Shown here piece by piece: positions 43,433-52,187 of a stretch of 64,000 nt of DNA. Under the pieces are notes generated by a model, which was not told the DNA's origin, made no database searches, and worked only from the letters and a program-made list of their open reading frames with translations. This stretch comes from Coriobacteriaceae bacterium AM113-163 (GTDB lineage Bacteria > Actinomycetota > Coriobacteriia > Coriobacteriales > Coriobacteriaceae): assembly GCA_027673765.1 (NCBI GenBank), contig JAQDWB010000002.1:125743-189742 (forward strand), written 5' to 3'. The translations under genes were made by a program, and so were the position numbers. Within the stretch, counting starts at the first letter, position 1; each line of letters opens with the position of its first letter.

Positions 43433-45382
43433 CTAGAGTTCGCAGGCAACCTTGTAGCCATCGCCGATGGTTTCGCGGATGTTGCCGCACTCGTTGGCAT
43501 CGCCCAGCACGTGGGTGGCAACACCGGCTGCAGCCAGGTCGTCGGCCAGCTTGGTATTGGGACGATAGCCCATGGCAAGCACCAGCGTATCGGCACCGGT
43601 GATGGTGTGGACCTCGCCGTCCTTCTCGTAGCTGATGGTGTCCTCGGTGATCTCGGTCACCTTGGCCTCGGTCAGCACGTGGACGCCCTTGGAGAGCATG
43701 CGCGTGATGAGCACCGCGCGGCCGGCGCCGCCCTCGTTGGCGGCGAGCGTCTTGGTCATCTCGATAACGGTGACATCGCGATTGGCCGGCGACAGGTCGT
43801 TGACCAACGGGGCCAGGTAATCGGCCGTCTCGCAGCCGACGGTGCCGCCGCCCACGATGACGATCTTCTTACCCGGGAAAGCCTTGCCGCCCAGCAGGTC
43901 GTCAGCCGTCATAACCTGCTTAAAGCCCTGCATAAAGGCCGGAGCGATGGGCTCGGCGCCATAAGCCAGGACAACCTCGTAGCCCGCGTAATCGCGCTGA
44001 ATGTCCTCGGCCGAAAGCTCGGTACCAAAGACGCACGTGACGCCGGCCTCGGCCAGGCGACGGTACTGATACTTGATCACACGAGTGAGCTCCTGCTTTG
44101 CCGGCGGAACGGCCGCAATGCGCATCTCGCCGCCCGGCTCGTCCTGCTTATCCACGAGCACCACGTTATGGCCGCGCTTGGCGGCGATGTAGGCCGCCTC
44201 CATGCCCGCGGGGCCGGCGCCCACAACGAGCACGTTCTTTGCCTCGGCGGCAGGCTCGTAGCCGGCCTCGTCGCGCTCCACGTCCGGGTTGACAGTGCAG
44301 GAGATGCGCTTGCCGAACATGATGCCGTTCAGGCAGCGCAGGCAGCCGATGCAGGGACGGATCTCGTCGGCGTTGCCGGCAGCCGCCTTATTGCAGAACT
44401 CGGCATCGCACAGGTTGGCGCGGCCCATCATGCAGATGTCGGCGGCGCCGTCCTCGATCAGCTCCTCGGCAATCCAGGCCTCGTTAATGCGTCCGACGGT
44501 GGCGACGGGAATGTTGACGTGCTTCTTAATCTCGCGCGAGCAGGCGGCATGCGAGGCCTGCTGCGTGCCGGCGGCAGGAATCGCGGAGCCGCGCTTGATG
44601 GTGGTACCACCCGACACATGAATCATGTCGACGCCGGCCTTCTCCAGGCGACGCGAGACGTAGATCATGTCGTTGAGGGTCAGGCCGCCATCGGTGTACT
44701 CGTCGCCCGAAATACGGACGTCGATGATAAAGTCCTTGCCGCAGCGCTCGCGAATCTCAGCGATGACCTCGAGCAAAAAGCGCATGCGGGCGTCGAGCGA
44801 ACCGCCGTACTCGTCGGTGCGCTTGTTGTAGAGCGGAGTCAAAAAGCCGCCAAGCATGCCGTGAGCGTGCGCCGCATGGACCTCGACGCCATCGACGCCA
44901 GCCTTCTGCATGCGCACAGCGGCATCGCCAAACTGATGTGTGAGCTCGTGAATCTCATCAACCGTGATGGGACGCGGCGCCTCGCGGGCATAGGACGGAC
45001 CCACAAAGGACGGAGCGATCAGGCGCGGCGTGCCTGGAATGTTAAAGGCCATGTAGGCGGGGTGGAAGAGCTGCGGCATGATCTTGCAGCCATGCTCGTG
45101 GACGGCTGCGGCGAGCTTTTCCCAACCGGGGATAAACGTGTCGTCATAGCAGCACATATCGCCCGGCAGATAGGTATAGGTGGGCTCGACCGTCACGACC
45201 TCGGTGATGATCAGGCCCACGCCGCCCTTGGCGCGGGCACGGTAATGATCGACCAAGTCGTCGGTCACATAGCCATGATCGGCCAGGTTGGTTGACACTG
45301 GCGGCATAAAGACGCGGTTCTTGACCTCGGTCGTACCGACCTTGATCGGGCTAAAGAGCATCGGATAGGCGGAGGACTCCAT
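43433..45382 (-). CDS. NADH:flavin oxidoreductase (2-enoate reductase / FadH family)
   Basis: The 649-aa flavoenzyme has an Old-Yellow-Enzyme TIM barrel with FMN (about 1-340, EVHAAHAHGMLGGFLTPLYNKR with the active-site His pair). A 4Fe-4S motif follows (CIGCLRCLNG..SCTVNP), then an FAD/NAD part (VLVVGAGPAGMEAAYIAA, IVIVGGGTVGCETADYL). It would reduce an activated C=C bond of a dietary or fatty compound using NAD(P)H. Gut Coriobacteriia have many such reductases, and the substrate is unknown. ATG 45382 has AAAGGA upstream, and the 60-residue longer frame is not conserved. Confidence 0.88.
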   Translation of the reverse strand: MESSAYPMLFSPIKVGTTEVKNRVFMPPVSTNLADHGYVTDDLVDHYRARAKGGVGLIITEVVTVEPTYTYLPGDMCCYDDTFIPGWEKLAAAVHEHGCKIMPQLFHPAYMAFNIPGTPRLIAPSFVGPSYAREAPRPITVDEIHELTHQFGDAAVRMQKAGVDGVEVHAAHAHGMLGGFLTPLYNKRTDEYGGSLDARMRFLLEVIAEIRERCGKDFIIDVRISGDEYTDGGLTLNDMIYVSRRLEKAGVDMIHVSGGTTIKRGSAIPAAGTQQASHAACSREIKKHVNIPVATVGRINEAWIAEELIEDGAADICMMGRANLCDAEFCNKAAAGNADEIRPCIGCLRCLNGIMFGKRISCTVNPDVERDEAGYEPAAEAKNVLVVGAGPAGMEAAYIAAKRGHNVVLVDKQDEPGGEMRIAAVPPAKQELTRVIKYQYRRLAEAGVTCVFGTELSAEDIQRDYAGYEVVLAYGAEPIAPAFMQGFKQVMTADDLLGGKAFPGKKIVIVGGGTVGCETADYLAPLVNDLSPANRDVTVIEMTKTLAANEGGAGRAVLITRMLSKGVHVLTEAKVTEITEDTISYEKDGEVHTITGADTLVLAMGYRPNTKLADDLAAAGVATHVLGDANECGNIRETIGDGYKVACEL

Positions 45383-45497
45383 ACAGGGTTCCTTTCGTTT
45401 GAGCCGCTCGGCGGCAGTTGATGACCTACCTATCGTATCAGCAACCGCGCAGTACCCGACCGCATGCGCTCCCCAGCTTCTGCTCGACCCACAAAAA

Positions 45498-45564
45498 AGT
45501 TGCGGTGGAATACGGAGTAGATAAGGCCTTTGACAGCCAAAACAGTCCGTATTCCACCGCAACT
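45498..45564. repeat. 19-bp long hairpin after the GltD-like gene
   Basis: AGTTGCGGTGGAATACGGA (45498-45516) and its perfect complement (45546-45564) surround a 29-base loop. The architecture equals family A (19-bp arms, loop of nearly the same size) but the sequence is unrelated. It lies 15 bases after the stop at 45580 and is preceded on the + strand by AAAAAA, so the minus transcript would end in T bases after the stem. Confidence 0.8.
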
Positions 45565-45579
45565 GATGGATGGGATGGG

Positions 45580-46797
45580 TTAGAGGCCCAGGTAGTTAGT
45601 CATGCCTTCGACGGCAAGCTTGGCGCCAGCTACAGCATGGACCACAGTGAGCGGGCCGTTGACCACGTCGCCGGCGGCAAAGACGCCAGGCACGGTGGTC
45701 ATGCCGTGCTCATCGACCGAAAGAAGACCGCGATGGTCGGTCTCCAGACCGCCCGTCGTAAGCACCAGTTTGTCCTTGGGCACCTGCGAGGCCGCAATCA
45801 CAACCGTGTCGGCGGGCACATGGTCAAGCTCTTCCTCGTAGCCCACCACGTTGTTGTCCTCGTCAAAGATAGCCGTCTCGAACACCGGACCGTTATCGTC
45901 GATGGCACAGATCGCCTTGCCGCGCACGATCTCGGCACCGTCAAGCTCGGTCAGCTCAACCTCGTCATCGATGGCCGAAATATGGCGCGATCGGGCATAC
46001 ACGGTAACCTTACGAGCGCCCGAGCGCAGGGCCGTGCGGGCGACATCCATGGCCACATTGCCGGCGCCGATAACCGCCACGTTCTGCCCGATCGCCACGC
46101 TCGTGGGATCGACCAGATAATCGATACCAAACAGCACGTTGCCGCGCGACTCGCCGGGAATACCCAGCTTGCGGGCTCGCCAGGTACCGGTGCCCACAAA
46201 GACTGCATCGTAGCCGTCGCGCAGCAGGTCGTCGATATGCAGCGCACCGCCGATGGTGGTCGAGGGGCGAACGCGCACGCCGAGCGAGCACATCACGTGA
46301 CGGTACTTTTGCACGAGTGCACGGGGCAGGCGGAACTCGGGGATACCGTACTCCAGCACACCGCCGATCTCGGGACGCTGCTCAAACACCGTGACAGCAC
46401 AGCCCAGCTGAGCCATCTTAATGGCAACGGTAATGCCAGCAGGACCGGAACCGACCACGGCAACCTGTCTGCCGCACGACGGCGCGGGCTTCCACTCCTT
46501 ACGGTCCAAATATGCAGTCGAGATATAGTTCTCGATACTCGAAAAATGCACCGGTGTGCCCTTGCGGCCCTGGATGCACGCGCCCTCGCACTGGCCCGAA
46601 TGGTTGCAGATCATGGAGCAGACCGCGCTCATGGGATTGTTCTGGAACAGCAGCTCGCCCGCCTCTTCCAGACGACGCTGTTTGAACAGGTCAATGACCT
46701 GCGGGATAGGTGTCTGAACCGGGCAGCCTTTAAGCTGGCAGAACGCCCTTTTGCAACCTAGGCAACGATTCGCCTCTTCGACAATGTGGATAGCCAC
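45580..46797 (-). CDS. GltD-like FAD/NAD(P) oxidoreductase
   Basis: The 405-aa protein resembles the small subunit of glutamate synthase and the related electron-input subunits. An N-terminal 4Fe-4S domain (CLGCKRAFCQLKGCPVQ.., CSMICNHSGQCEGAC) is followed by FAD (VAVVGSGPAGITVAI) and NAD(P) (VAVIGAGNVAMDVAR) sites. No large glutamate synthase subunit is adjacent, so it probably feeds electrons to another enzyme, perhaps the flavoenzyme at 43433-45382. The start is GTG 46797 with AAAGGGGAG just before it, and a TTG nine codons earlier is less likely. Confidence 0.85.
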   Translation of the reverse strand: MAIHIVEEANRCLGCKRAFCQLKGCPVQTPIPQVIDLFKQRRLEEAGELLFQNNPMSAVCSMICNHSGQCEGACIQGRKGTPVHFSSIENYISTAYLDRKEWKPAPSCGRQVAVVGSGPAGITVAIKMAQLGCAVTVFEQRPEIGGVLEYGIPEFRLPRALVQKYRHVMCSLGVRVRPSTTIGGALHIDDLLRDGYDAVFVGTGTWRARKLGIPGESRGNVLFGIDYLVDPTSVAIGQNVAVIGAGNVAMDVARTALRSGARKVTVYARSRHISAIDDEVELTELDGAEIVRGKAICAIDDNGPVFETAIFDEDNNVVGYEEELDHVPADTVVIAASQVPKDKLVLTTGGLETDHRGLLSVDEHGMTTVPGVFAAGDVVNGPLTVVHAVAGAKLAVEGMTNYLGL

Positions 46798-46900
46798 GCA
46801 ACTCCCCTTTTTGACGTAATCCAATGAGACGACGATAAAGACCCTTCACCGTCGCCCCCAGTCAGACAAGCTCAATTTGCCGCCACAGCAAAAGCCAATG

Positions 46901-47806
46901 CTATATCTCGCGATGCGATGCCCCGCAGCGAGCGGACATGCGCCCGAGTGTCGTCAGGCAGCCAGCCACCGTCGCCGGCACGCTGTTCTCGACCACGCAG
47001 GGAATCCCAGGGCGGGCGGCAGCCGCCCAGGCCACCACGGGCTCAAAGTCATAACGGCCCGTCTCGCCCACGCCGTGGCACACCAGGCGCGAACCTGTAC
47101 CGTCGCACCAACCGGCCTCGTCCTCGTTGTCGACGACTTCAAAATCCTTGGCATGCAGCACGCGGATCTTGCTGCCGCATAAGTAGAGCATACGCGCGGT
47201 GATTTCCTGCGCCTCGTTAACGACGCTGGGGTGCAGCAGCGACACCGGGTCGTAGATCACGCCGAGCGCTGGGCTCGAGACGCGCTCCAATACCTCGCGG
47301 CAGCGATCCGGTGTGTTGACCGTCTCGTTCCAGCCGGGCTCAATCAGTATTTGCCCACCAACGGCCTCGGCGCGCTCACAGACACGTGCGAGTCCGTCCA
47401 TAAACGCATCGAGTGCCTCGTCGGTCATACGGTCGTCAGCAACGCGGTTCTGCGCATTGGGACGACCGGTCTCGGTGCCAACAGGACATCCGCCGAGCAT
47501 CTGGGCAAAGTTCAAGCATGCCTCGTACTCGGCAAAGTTATCCATGAGCTGTTGTCGATCGGGCGTCGCCAGATTCTTATAGCAGCCGAGCACGGCAACC
47601 GAAACGTCCGCCTCGTCGAGCACCGCACGCAGGTGCTCGGCAAGCTCGCGAGTCAGGCCGCCCCGATCGATCCCCATCGATGCGTAGAGCACCTTGCTCG
47701 GCAGTTGGATGCACGAAAAGCCCAGCTCTCCTGCCATGCGAATGCGTTCCTCGACGGTTCCCTGCACAAGATCGTGCAAACGTACGCCCGGAGTAATGGC
47801 CCCCAC
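46901..47806 (-). CDS. Sugar phosphate isomerase/epimerase-like TIM-barrel protein
   Basis: A 301-aa protein of the xylose-isomerase-like/AP endonuclease 2 superfamily, with metal-ligand candidates in ILIEPGWNE, GVIYDPVSLLHP, RVLHAKDFE and PCVVENS. The reaction is unknown. It follows GH105 at the stop (TAG overlapping the start region), so it belongs to the pectin operon and may epimerise or isomerise a product sugar. I prefer GTG 47806, with AAAGGGG nine bases upstream. GTG 47815 would leave no room for it. Confidence 0.75.
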   Translation of the reverse strand: MGAITPGVRLHDLVQGTVEERIRMAGELGFSCIQLPSKVLYASMGIDRGGLTRELAEHLRAVLDEADVSVAVLGCYKNLATPDRQQLMDNFAEYEACLNFAQMLGGCPVGTETGRPNAQNRVADDRMTDEALDAFMDGLARVCERAEAVGGQILIEPGWNETVNTPDRCREVLERVSSPALGVIYDPVSLLHPSVVNEAQEITARMLYLCGSKIRVLHAKDFEVVDNEDEAGWCDGTGSRLVCHGVGETGRYDFEPVVAWAAAARPGIPCVVENSVPATVAGCLTTLGRMSARCGASHREI

Positions 47807-47807
47807 G

Positions 47808-49046
47808 CTATTCACGCCCCTTTTGAGCGTTGATGCCCGGGGTGTAGCCGCCAAACGGGTCATCGATGGAGCACACGCCCGAAGGGGCGAGCGGATCGCG
47901 CTTACCGGCCAACTTGTCATGATGCATAGTCTCGATATAGGCGAGCACCAGCGGCGCCACGCCCTTCGCGTCGTTTTTGACGACGGGCTCGCTCATGTAG
48001 TAGCCAAACGTGCCCTCGCGGTGCGCGGTGTTGCCAAGACCCGCCACCAGGCAGATGTTGTCGAGCGCCAGCTGCCCGTCGCGCTCGGACAGGCACGTGT
48101 CGCAGATGCCGTCAAACGCACGGCGGCCGTACTGGTAGTAGCGCTCGCCCAGCACGCCCAGGCGCACGCCCTTCATGATGGCGTTGGCAAAGATGGCGCT
48201 GCCCGACTCCTCCAGATAGTTGGGGGCGATATTGGGCAGGTTGATGACCTGGTGCCACATGCCGGTCTTCTCGTCCTGATACGGCAGCATGGCGTCGATC
48301 AGGTCGTGGAACATCTTGCGGATCTCGTCCTTCTCGGCCGACATCGAGGGCGGCATGAGCTCCCAGGTATCGATGAGCGCCATGGCGAACCAGCCCTCGG
48401 CGCGCAGCCAGAAGTTGGCCGAAAGGCCGGTGACGGGATCGCACCAGAACTGCTTGCGGCTCGCGTCGTAGGCGTGATAGTACAGGCCGTTGAGGGGGTT
48501 GCGCATCAGGTCATGCACGACCTGGAACATATGGAAACTATCCGAGCAGGCACGGCGGTTGTGGAAGCTCAGCTCGTACTGCATGTAGAACGGCTGCGCC
48601 ATGTACATGCCGTCGAGCCAGATCTGGTTGGGGTAGACGGCTTTGTGCCAAAACACACCCTCTTTGGTACGCGGCTGGGTTTCGAGCTGACGATAGATGG
48701 TATCCATGGCGGCACGGTACTTGGGCTTGCCCACCAGGTCATAGAGTTTGTAGAGGGTTTTGCCCGCATTGACGTTGTCGAGGTTGTATTCCTGGGGATC
48801 GTAATGCTTGATGGTGCCGTCATCCTGGACAAAAAAGTCGATATAGTCGTCAGCGAAGGTCAGGTAGCGCTGCTCGCCGGTGATCTCGTACAGCTCGATG
48901 AGTGCCTTGATCATGCAGCCGTCAATGTAATTCCAGGTGTTCTCCTTGCCGGCGCGAAGCTTTTCGATATTCCAGGCCGGCGCCTGAGGCGTAGAGGTCT
49001 CGATCAACTGCTCGATATAACGGTCCAGAATCTGATTGCAACCCAT
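47808..49046 (-). CDS. GH105 unsaturated rhamnogalacturonyl/glucuronyl hydrolase (YteR-like)
   Basis: A 412-aa cytoplasmic hydrolase that removes 4,5-unsaturated uronic acid from pectin oligomers. The alpha/alpha-barrel signatures WLDGMYMAQPFYMQY, with the catalytic Asp, and RAEGWFAMALIDTWEL are clear. There is no signal peptide. GAGGGG precedes the ATG. Regulon operators lie 28 and 69 bases upstream. The released unsaturated uronate would go to the RpiB-like isomerase and KduD-like reductase. Confidence 0.92.
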   Translation of the reverse strand: MGCNQILDRYIEQLIETSTPQAPAWNIEKLRAGKENTWNYIDGCMIKALIELYEITGEQRYLTFADDYIDFFVQDDGTIKHYDPQEYNLDNVNAGKTLYKLYDLVGKPKYRAAMDTIYRQLETQPRTKEGVFWHKAVYPNQIWLDGMYMAQPFYMQYELSFHNRRACSDSFHMFQVVHDLMRNPLNGLYYHAYDASRKQFWCDPVTGLSANFWLRAEGWFAMALIDTWELMPPSMSAEKDEIRKMFHDLIDAMLPYQDEKTGMWHQVINLPNIAPNYLEESGSAIFANAIMKGVRLGVLGERYYQYGRRAFDGICDTCLSERDGQLALDNICLVAGLGNTAHREGTFGYYMSEPVVKNDAKGVAPLVLAYIETMHHDKLAGKRDPLAPSGVCSIDDPFGGYTPGINAQKGRE

Positions 49047-49073
49047 TGCTGTCCCCTCTGACGTTATTGATGG

Positions 49074-49085
49074 GTGAACGTTTCC
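49074..49085 (-). promoter_or_regulatory. Uronate-regulon operator upstream of GH105
   Basis: GTGAACGTTTCC shares nine of twelve positions with the regulon palindrome and lies 28 bases before the GH105 start, where a bound repressor would block transcription. Confidence 0.6.
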
Positions 49086-49100
49086 CCTAGTGTAACGCGA

Positions 49101-49140
49101 ACGGGGATTATAGGGTGAACGTTAACCCTATAATCCCCGT
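49101..49140 (-). promoter_or_regulatory. 40-bp palindrome holding a uronate-regulon operator
   Basis: ACGGGGATTATAGGGT (49101-49116) and its complement (49125-49140) form a 16-bp perfect stem. The operator GTGAACGTTAAC (49115-49126) is exactly at the centre. TATAAT occurs on both strands inside the arms. It lies between the SGNH esterase stop (49154) and the GH105 start. It may serve as both a transcription barrier and a promoter/operator. Confidence 0.7.
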
Positions 49141-49153
49141 GAACGGCAAACTT

Positions 49154-49822
49154 TTAACGGCAAACGGCGGTGAGGCCCGCAGCGATGCGATGCGCCAGGC
49201 GCTCATAGCCGGTAGGGCTGTAATGCAGACCGTCCGGCATGTAGAGCTCGCGGTGCTCCGGCAAAAACGGGCTGATGCCGCTTTGCGCATACAGGTCGAT
49301 CACCGGCACCGAGTAGCGATCGCAAACCTCCAGCATCGCCTGCACATAGGCGTCTTGCGTCAGGCCCAGATGGTTGGCCTCGTTGCTTGCCGGAATATCC
49401 TTCTCGTGTTTGCCGCTCGTCTTGCACGGCGTCATAAACACCAGCTTTGCCTGAGGCGAGCGCGCCGTGATGGTGCGGATCAGGTAGTCGAGCGCACCGT
49501 AGAACTCGTGCACGTCCGTGCTGCCCAGCTCTCCCAGCGGCACGTTACGGCTAAAGTCGTTAACGCCGCCAAAGACGATGCAGATATCTGCCGTGTGATC
49601 GATGCCGTCCAAGCGCTCGACAAACGAATCGCTACGGTCGGCCTTGACGGCAATACGCGAACCCTTAATACCAAAGTTCTCGATCGTAGCGCCGCCCAGC
49701 AGCGCACCCAGGTGCAAAGTCCAGGAGATATCGTTGCCTCCCCCGCCGCATCCGTTATCGCCCCAGGTGGTCGAATCGCCAAAGCAGCAGATGGTCGATT
49801 CGCTCAAGTTTTTCGTTTCCAT
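49154..49822 (-). CDS. SGNH/GDSL hydrolase, probable pectin acetyl esterase
   Basis: A 222-aa esterase with the SGNH blocks: Ser in CFGDSTTWG, Gly, Asn in FGGVNDFSR, and Asp-x-x-His in DGLHYSPTGYERL. Relatives remove acetyl groups from rhamnogalacturonan, which fits the flanking pectin genes. It has no signal peptide, so it acts in the cytoplasm. GAGGAG precedes ATG 49822. The open frame runs much further upstream but with no sign of coding there. Confidence 0.85.
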   Translation of the reverse strand: METKNLSESTICCFGDSTTWGDNGCGGGGNDISWTLHLGALLGGATIENFGIKGSRIAVKADRSDSFVERLDGIDHTADICIVFGGVNDFSRNVPLGELGSTDVHEFYGALDYLIRTITARSPQAKLVFMTPCKTSGKHEKDIPASNEANHLGLTQDAYVQAMLEVCDRYSVPVIDLYAQSGISPFLPEHRELYMPDGLHYSPTGYERLAHRIAAGLTAVCR

Positions 49823-49890
49823 ATTCTTCTCCTCACCCGCACACCGGCGGTCATACAGGTACATACCGTTCATTCGCAACATCCGAGGGG

Positions 49891-52056
49891 CTATGCGTGA
49901 GCGCATTCCGCAACTTGCGAATCGAGCCATTCGATATCCTCGGCAAGATGCGCCACGCCCAGGTGGTGTCCACCCGGGCAGACCTCGTGCAGAAGGTTTT
50001 CGTCCTTGCCCAGCAGCGCGTAGGCGTCGCGAACGATATCGAGCTGCTCGTCTACGTTCGCAAGCCCGCGGGCGCCGTTGAGATGGTCTTTCTCGCAGCT
50101 CTGAACCAAGAGCGGCCGTGGCGCGACAAGCGATGCAATGTCGCCCATGTCGAGCAGACGCCAGAGTCCAGACGTGTAATTGCAGCTGCAATTGCCGTTG
50201 AGGTGCAGTAGCGAATCATCAACGCCGTACAGATAGCCCGAGACAAACGCCTTGCGCACGCGCGGGTCGAGCGCGGACAGGTACAACGTCATGTAACCGC
50301 CGCCCGAAAAACCAAAGCAGCCCAGGTCGTCCATGGCAATGTCACCGCGTGTCTCCAAGTAATCAATCAAGCGCATGTTGTCCCAGGCGTTGAGGCCCGC
50401 GACCGTAAGACCCAGCGGCTCGGCCATACGTGCTTGGTTCAGACACGTACCGCGCAGATAGCTGTTCTCGTCGTCGCCCTGACCCTTCCAGTCACGACGG
50501 TATCCCCAACCACGCGCATCGGGGCAGACGGTCACATAACCCATGCGCGCCAAACGCAGACCGTAGTCGTAATTGAACTTACGCACGGCATCGTCGACCG
50601 CCGGCACGCCCGCAACGCCGGCTATGCTTGCAGCACCCGCCCCCTGGTGACCATGCGGGCAGATATAGCAGCGCTTGAGTCCCCGCTCGTCAAGCTTGGG
50701 GCGGGACGGCTCCAACAGGTAAAACGGCATCCACACATCGTGCTCAACCTGCAACACCGCATGAGTACGCACGATGCCGCCGGCAACCCGCACGCGATTG
50801 AGCTCACGAATCTCAATCGGGGCGCGGTCCATAAGCGAAAGACCCAAAATATCGTACAGACGAGTCCTGGTCGCAGCCTTCCATGCCTCAAAGTCTGTGG
50901 GAGTCTTGCCCGTAAATGCGGCCGAGCGCCCCTCGCGCTTCAGTCGGGCGCGCAGCGCAGGTTCGTCCTCGTAGTACGTCTCGATGTGCACGGTGCGGCC
51001 ATTGGCAGATAGCCCGGCCGTCTCTACCGCATCACCGTCGCCGCCCTCGGGATCCCAACCATCCGTGCCGGCAAGCACTCGGTCACGCGCATAGCGTTCG
51101 GAATCCTGACCGGTCAGGCAATGCGCCCACGGCACCCAAGCGGCAGTATCGCCCGCCGGGCCAAACAGGGCACCGCCGGCATACAGGGTGCCGTCATGTA
51201 CCGCTGGCTTATTCCAATCCCACCAACCCTCGAGTGAAATATGGGGGCCCAGCCAGCATTCGAGCAAAACGGTCTGGGCCCACTCGCGCCATGGACGACC
51301 CAGATAGACCGATCCGGGGGCAATGCCCTCATCGGCTGTAAACGAACAGCCATGAAACACAAATCCGTACGGCTCGCCCTGAGGCGTGGAGGCTGCCGTT
51401 ACATACCCGTTGACATCCATATCGCGGTTGAGCGAGCGAATCTCACACCCCTCAAAGTAGGCACGCGCGCCGCCAAAGATAAAGTCGACATCGCCCTCGA
51501 TCCGGCAACGTCGAAAATACTGCCGCCCCACGCGGCGCGGGGCGAACTGCTTGGGGCCTATAAAGCCGCCCGGCTTGGCCTCGCGCAGCGGCAGCGGCCC
51601 CAAAAAGAGCGTGTCCTGGTGTCCCTTAATGCAGCAGGCATCGACAACCAGGCGGTCACCATCGGCATACAGGGCAATCGCCTGACCGACGTCGCGCCCA
51701 TCACCGGCGTTGTTTTCGATTGTTAGACCCGCAAGCGTCACGTCGTCGGCATCGACCAGCACCGTGTACGTACGGAAGGCGCCGAGTCTTCCATCCTGGC
51801 CGCTACCATCTTCCGAAGGCATCTTGGCACCCAGGCCTCCCACGATACGCACGCTGTCGGCCGTCTCGCCCTCGAGCGTCACATACGGACGACGAATTTC
51901 GACCTGCTCGCGATACTCGCCCGGCGCCACCAGCACGCGCACCGGCACGGTCACATCGGGCACACACCGCTCCGCCGCCTCGAGCGCCGCCGAAATGCTG
52001 CGATACGCGCCTTCGCGTTCGAGCGATACCTCAAAGAGCTGTTCTTTACCACTCAT
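49891..52056 (-). CDS. CE8 pectin methylesterase fused to an alpha/beta-hydrolase esterase
   Basis: A 721-aa two-domain enzyme. Residues 1 to about 310 form a pectin methylesterase beta-helix with GHQDTLF, the catalytic Asp of DVDFIFGGA and YLGRPWREWA. Residues about 390-721 form an alpha/beta hydrolase with the nucleophile in GFSGGGYM, an Asp in the CEKDHLN region and a His in CPGGHHLG, like acetyl-ester hydrolases. The single chain would remove methyl and acetyl groups from the same oligomer. There is no signal peptide. It lies between GH28 and the SGNH esterase. Both active sites look complete, and activity of the second domain is inferred. Confidence 0.85.
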   Translation of the reverse strand: MSGKEQLFEVSLEREGAYRSISAALEAAERCVPDVTVPVRVLVAPGEYREQVEIRRPYVTLEGETADSVRIVGGLGAKMPSEDGSGQDGRLGAFRTYTVLVDADDVTLAGLTIENNAGDGRDVGQAIALYADGDRLVVDACCIKGHQDTLFLGPLPLREAKPGGFIGPKQFAPRRVGRQYFRRCRIEGDVDFIFGGARAYFEGCEIRSLNRDMDVNGYVTAASTPQGEPYGFVFHGCSFTADEGIAPGSVYLGRPWREWAQTVLLECWLGPHISLEGWWDWNKPAVHDGTLYAGGALFGPAGDTAAWVPWAHCLTGQDSERYARDRVLAGTDGWDPEGGDGDAVETAGLSANGRTVHIETYYEDEPALRARLKREGRSAAFTGKTPTDFEAWKAATRTRLYDILGLSLMDRAPIEIRELNRVRVAGGIVRTHAVLQVEHDVWMPFYLLEPSRPKLDERGLKRCYICPHGHQGAGAASIAGVAGVPAVDDAVRKFNYDYGLRLARMGYVTVCPDARGWGYRRDWKGQGDDENSYLRGTCLNQARMAEPLGLTVAGLNAWDNMRLIDYLETRGDIAMDDLGCFGFSGGGYMTLYLSALDPRVRKAFVSGYLYGVDDSLLHLNGNCSCNYTSGLWRLLDMGDIASLVAPRPLLVQSCEKDHLNGARGLANVDEQLDIVRDAYALLGKDENLLHEVCPGGHHLGVAHLAEDIEWLDSQVAECAHA

Positions 52057-52187
52057 CTGTCATTACGCTTTCTGTCACAGAACACCCACCATGCAATGCC
52101 GGCACCTATAGATTGCGTGCGACAGCCGGGCAGACCCGACCGTCGCACGCCTCAACATGCCGTATTCACTTGTGCAGGAGCACTACC

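Noticed and set aside
43511..45295. 594-codon open frame opposite the flavin oxidoreductase
   Set aside because: It has the low-complexity His, Gly, Leu, Val-rich content typical of antisense frames and no start signal.
49823..50191. Long N-terminal extension of the SGNH esterase
   Set aside because: It overlaps the 3' end of the CE8 fusion gene on the same strand in another frame and is Arg-rich without similarity; GAGGAG marks the start at 49822.
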